Origin: JARFUG01 sp050485365
GTDB lineage: Bacteria; Desulfobacterota; Desulfuromonadia; Desulfuromonadales; JACZKF01
Assembly: GCA_050485365.1 (NCBI GenBank)
Contig: JBJHBH010000004.1
Span: forward strand, 19,354 to 83,353
Reading direction: 5' to 3'
DNA: 64,000 bases
Shown: in pieces, positions 61,297 to 64,000 of the stretch
Layout: every line of letters starts with the position of its first letter
Numbering within the stretch: the first letter of the stretch is position 1
The notes under the pieces: generated by a model
What the model was told of the DNA's origin: nothing
The model's input: the letters and a program-made list of their open reading frames with translations, nothing else
The model's database searches: none
Translations under genes and position numbers: made by a program

Positions 61297-62964
61297 ATGG
61301 ACATCTTCTTCATCGAAGCGATCGTCGGCGAGCTGTCGGAGAAAATCTCCGGAGCCCGCATCGACAAGATCCACCAGCCCGAGCCGCAGGTCCTTATTCT
61401 GCGGTTGTGGAGCGGACGGGAAAATCTGCGGCTGCTGCTGAACGTCGCGCCGGATGGCGGGGCGGTGTACCTTGCCGGACGCAGCCGCCGCATCAACCCC
61501 CAGGCGCCGCCGCGCTTTTGCCAGCTTCTCAGAGCCCGCCTCGGCCGCATCGTTTCGGTTGCGCAGGTCCCCGGCGAGCGGATCGTGCGTTTCGAATGCC
61601 GGGGGACGCAAGGCGAGGCGTACTCGCTCGTCGCGGAGCTGACGGGGAGCCGCAGCAATCTCGTGCTGCTCGATGGGCAGGAGGGAATCGTCGACGCGCT
61701 TCGCCGCGACGCCGCCGGTCGCCCGGCGCTCCCCGGCACGACCTACCATGCTCCCCCGGCGCCCGAGCGCTTCCCGCTGGCGCATCCGCTCCCCGAGATC
61801 CCGTGCGAGGCGGCGGCCGATCCGGAGAGCTTCCGGCGATGGCTGCTGCGGCATGTCGCGCCGATGTCCCCGGCGAACGCCGCCGATCTGGCGGCGGCCG
61901 TGGCGAAGGGGGCATCGCCGGCCGAGGCGCTGCAGGCCTTTCGCGCCGAATGGCTCGGCGCCCGGTACCGCCCGTGCGTCGCGACCCTGGAAGCCAAGCC
62001 GCTCCTCAGCGTATTTCCTCCGAAGCACCTTTCCCTGCAGGGTTTTCAAAGCTTTGACACCCCTTCCGAGGCCGCCGAGCACTATTATCTTCAGATGCTC
62101 CCCGAAAAAGACGGTGCGGCCGAAGCCGCATTGCGGCAGGCGGTGGCGCGTGCGCGAAAACGTCTGCTGGCGCGGAGCGCGAAGATCGAGGCCGAAAGGG
62201 AAAATCTCGAGCGGGCCTCCGAGGGAAGGGTTCTGGGCGAGCTTCTCCTGGCCAACCTGCACCGCATCCGCCGTGGGATGACGGAAGTGACGGTGGAGAA
62301 CTGGCATGACGATCCTCCCGCCCCCGTGGTTATCCCCCTCGACCCCCTTCTCACCCCTCAGCAGAATGCTGAACACTATTTTCGCGGTTACAAAAAGAAA
62401 AAGCGCGGCGCCGAGCACACGGAGCGCCGCCTTGAGGAGACCGCACAGGAGCTCGCCTGGCTCGATGAAGTGAGCCATTCCCTCGACGAGGCACAGAGCC
62501 GCGACGATCTGGACGCGATCCGCAGGGAGTTGGAGGAGGGGGGGCTTCTTCGCTTCCCGCCCGAGCGCCCTCGCTCCAAGATCCCGGATGTCCGCAGCGC
62601 CCTGCGCAAAACGCGCTCCCCCGGCGGCTTCGAGCTCGTCTGGGGGAAGAACAACCGCACCAACGACTGCGTCTCGCGCGAGATGACCACCGCCGCAGAC
62701 CTGTGGCTCCACGCCCAGCGCCTGCCCGGATGTCATCTGGTTCTCAAGCGCCAAGGCGCGTCGGACGTGCCCGAGGAAGACATCCTCTACGCCGCCGCCC
62801 TCGCCGCCGGGTACTCCAGGGGGCGAAACGAGCACAAGGTCGAGGTCATGGTGGCCGAAGGGAAGTGGGTGCGAAAACCAAAGGGCGCCCGCCCGGGCCT
62901 GGTGACGGTCGAGAAGTACCGCACAGTGATGGTAAAGCCGATGAGGGTGGAGGACGAAGGATGA
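61297..62964 (+). CDS. rqcH: NFACT family ribosome-quality-control protein, RqcH-like
   Basis: A 555-residue protein with an NFACT-N domain (MDIFFIEAIVGELSEKI, SRSNLVLLD), a long central coiled coil (about 260-420), and an NFACT-R domain with GKNNRTNDCVSREMT, DLWLHAQRLPGCH and KGARPGLVTVEKY. RqcH homologues add alanine tails to stalled nascent chains on 50S subunits; older annotations call them fibronectin-binding proteins. The last codons and stop lie in GGACGAA/GGATGAA heptamers. Confidence 0.93.
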   Translation: MDIFFIEAIVGELSEKISGARIDKIHQPEPQVLILRLWSGRENLRLLLNVAPDGGAVYLAGRSRRINPQAPPRFCQLLRARLGRIVSVAQVPGERIVRFECRGTQGEAYSLVAELTGSRSNLVLLDGQEGIVDALRRDAAGRPALPGTTYHAPPAPERFPLAHPLPEIPCEAAADPESFRRWLLRHVAPMSPANAADLAAAVAKGASPAEALQAFRAEWLGARYRPCVATLEAKPLLSVFPPKHLSLQGFQSFDTPSEAAEHYYLQMLPEKDGAAEAALRQAVARARKRLLARSAKIEAERENLERASEGRVLGELLLANLHRIRRGMTEVTVENWHDDPPAPVVIPLDPLLTPQQNAEHYFRGYKKKKRGAEHTERRLEETAQELAWLDEVSHSLDEAQSRDDLDAIRRELEEGGLLRFPPERPRSKIPDVRSALRKTRSPGGFELVWGKNNRTNDCVSREMTTAADLWLHAQRLPGCHLVLKRQGASDVPEEDILYAAALAAGYSRGRNEHKVEVMVAEGKWVRKPKGARPGLVTVEKYRTVMVKPMRVEDEG

Positions 62965-62970
62965 AGGACG
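62952..62970. repeat. GGAYGAA heptamers overlapping the rqcH stop codon
   Basis: GGACGAA, GGATGAA and GGACG in tandem. The stop TGA (62962-62964) is in the second unit, as in the amrS repeat at 3781; both proteins therefore end in EDEG. Confidence 0.65.
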
Positions 62971-62991
62971 CTTCCCTTTTCGGGTCTCGCT

Positions 62992-63900
62992 TCATTTCAG
63001 GTTCCTGAGCAGAAACCAGAGATTGGCGGGGCGCTCGGCTAGCCGGCGCATGAAATAGCCGTACCAGTCGTCCCCGTAGGGGAGATAGATCCGCACCCGG
63101 TATCCCTCGTCGAGGAGCCTTTTCTGCAGGTCGCGCCGAATGCCGTAGAGCATCTGGAACTCGTACTCTCGCTCGCTGCGGCTGTAGATGAACGCCATGT
63201 CGACGGCGTATTCGATGAGCTTCTCGTCGTGGGTGGCGATGGCCGGCCGGAACCCGTCGCGAAGGAGGGATTCCACCATGCGCATGAAATAGAGATCGAC
63301 TTCTTCGCTGTCCTGAAAGGCGACTTCTTCGGGTTCGAGATACGCTCCTTTCACCAGACGCACCGGGATCGCCTCCGTGTTGAGCTGATCGATATCGGTG
63401 CTGCTGCGCCGCAGGTAAGACTGGATCACCGTGCCGACATTGTCGTGGATGCCGTGAACGCGGCGCACGATCCGCAGGGTCGACTCCGTCAGGTTCGACC
63501 CTTCCATGTCGACCCGCACGAAACGCTCCACCCGCGCCGCCCTCTCCACGATCTCCTTCAGATTCTCAAAGGCGAGCTCTTCATCGATGCGCACCCCCAG
63601 GTGTGAGAGCTTGACCGACACTCCGGCGTTCAGGCCGAGCGCAGCCGCCTCTTCGACGGCACCGGCGTACTCCTGCGTCGCCGCGCGGCTCTGTGCCGCG
63701 TCTTCGACCTCCTCGCCAAGGTAGTCGAGCGTGACGCGAAACCCCTCCTCGTGCAGGCGCCGCGTCACCTCCAGCGCCTCTTCGCGGGTGTCGCCGGCCA
63801 CATAGCGGCTGCTCGCCTGACGGGCGGTGGGATTGCGCTTGAGGAACTCTTCGAGCTCCTTGCGGCGCGATAGAAACAGAAGGGTCTGGCGAAGGAGCAT
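62992..63900 (-). CDS. Proline dehydrogenase (monofunctional)
   Basis: A 302-residue FAD-dependent enzyme that oxidises proline to pyrroline-5-carboxylate. Motifs include VRVDMEGSNLTEST, VRLVKGAYLEP and the C-terminal YLPYGDDWYGYFMRRLAERPANLWFLLR segment (in parts), as in bacterial monofunctional PutA-type dehydrogenases of about 300 residues. ATG 63900 starts MLLRQTLLFLSRRKEL; the frame to 63984 is rejected. The partner P5C dehydrogenase is not in the window. The 100 bases beyond it are AT-rich and promoter-like, but no clear element pair was seen. Confidence 0.93.
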   Translation of the reverse strand: MLLRQTLLFLSRRKELEEFLKRNPTARQASSRYVAGDTREEALEVTRRLHEEGFRVTLDYLGEEVEDAAQSRAATQEYAGAVEEAAALGLNAGVSVKLSHLGVRIDEELAFENLKEIVERAARVERFVRVDMEGSNLTESTLRIVRRVHGIHDNVGTVIQSYLRRSSTDIDQLNTEAIPVRLVKGAYLEPEEVAFQDSEEVDLYFMRMVESLLRDGFRPAIATHDEKLIEYAVDMAFIYSRSEREYEFQMLYGIRRDLQKRLLDEGYRVRIYLPYGDDWYGYFMRRLAERPANLWFLLRNLK

Positions 63901-64000
63901 GGAGGCACCTGGGCAGGCAAGTCGCACGACCGACAAAAAGGAGTATTTACATATAATTAAGGCATCTGAAGCCCTCAAAGTCAAACGGACGGCGCCGAAA

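Overview
This is a GC-rich, gene-dense bacterial chromosome segment made mostly of housekeeping genes. The linked blocks (secA next to argJ; a response regulator followed by valS; yceD-rpmF-plsX-fabHDG-acpP-fabF-rpiB-glyA-comEB-nrdR-ribD-ribE-ribBA-ribH-nusB) resemble gene orders I know from Desulfuromonadales/Geobacter-type deltaproteobacteria (Desulfuromonadia). A rubrerythrin with a PerR-like regulator and a ferritin-like protein fit an anaerobic or microaerophilic lifestyle. The genus cannot be fixed from the sequence alone. No rRNA, tRNA, CRISPR array, transposase or prophage gene was seen.

Layout. 1-2560: end of the cell-elongation pair mrdA/rodA. 2762-8965: amrS, a small unknown gene, rarA, nadK, recN and a GNAT acetyltransferase. 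9120-16025: a periplasmic M23 protein, secA, argJ and the deoxyribose pair deoC/deoB. 16026-21803: two signalling proteins with unusual domains (a receiver-PilZ protein without phosphoacceptor, and a receiver with a very long acidic tail), a DUF2914-like protein and valS. 22013-28030: a small membrane protein, rubrerythrin with its PerR-like regulator, an exported family-3 glycosidase, an MFS transporter, a YkgJ-type cysteine-cluster protein and an exported unknown. 28207-31825: a compact four-gene cassette (inositol-phosphate synthase, glycosidase-like barrel protein, histidine phosphatase, CmoB-like methyltransferase), the best candidate here for an undescribed pathway. 31935-43025: tlyA, a YhaO/YhaN repair pair with a HIT protein framed by two related inverted-repeat elements, a DksA-like protein, a divergent RelA/SpoT homologue, a glucosaminidase, yjbQ, a 54-residue protein, a ferritin-like protein, fxsA and mazG. 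mazG is cut by a run of ten Ns at 42273-42282. A cluster of DnaA-box-like 9-mers lies directly beside that gap.

43245-56810 is one long co-directional block for fatty-acid synthesis, C1 metabolism, nucleotide metabolism and riboflavin synthesis. 56922-63900 holds homoserine dehydrogenase, trmL, an LpxL-type acyltransferase, metY, an RqcH/NFACT protein and proline dehydrogenase.

The most striking non-coding feature is a set of seven-base tandem repeats in gene gaps. There are three sequence families: GCCCATC/GCCTATC at 2569-2714, AATTTTG in two identical 34-bp copies at 6707 and 55345, and GAAGGAT at 3781, 14109 and 62952. They form a perfect 27-bp inverted repeat just before deoC and supply the stop codons of two genes.
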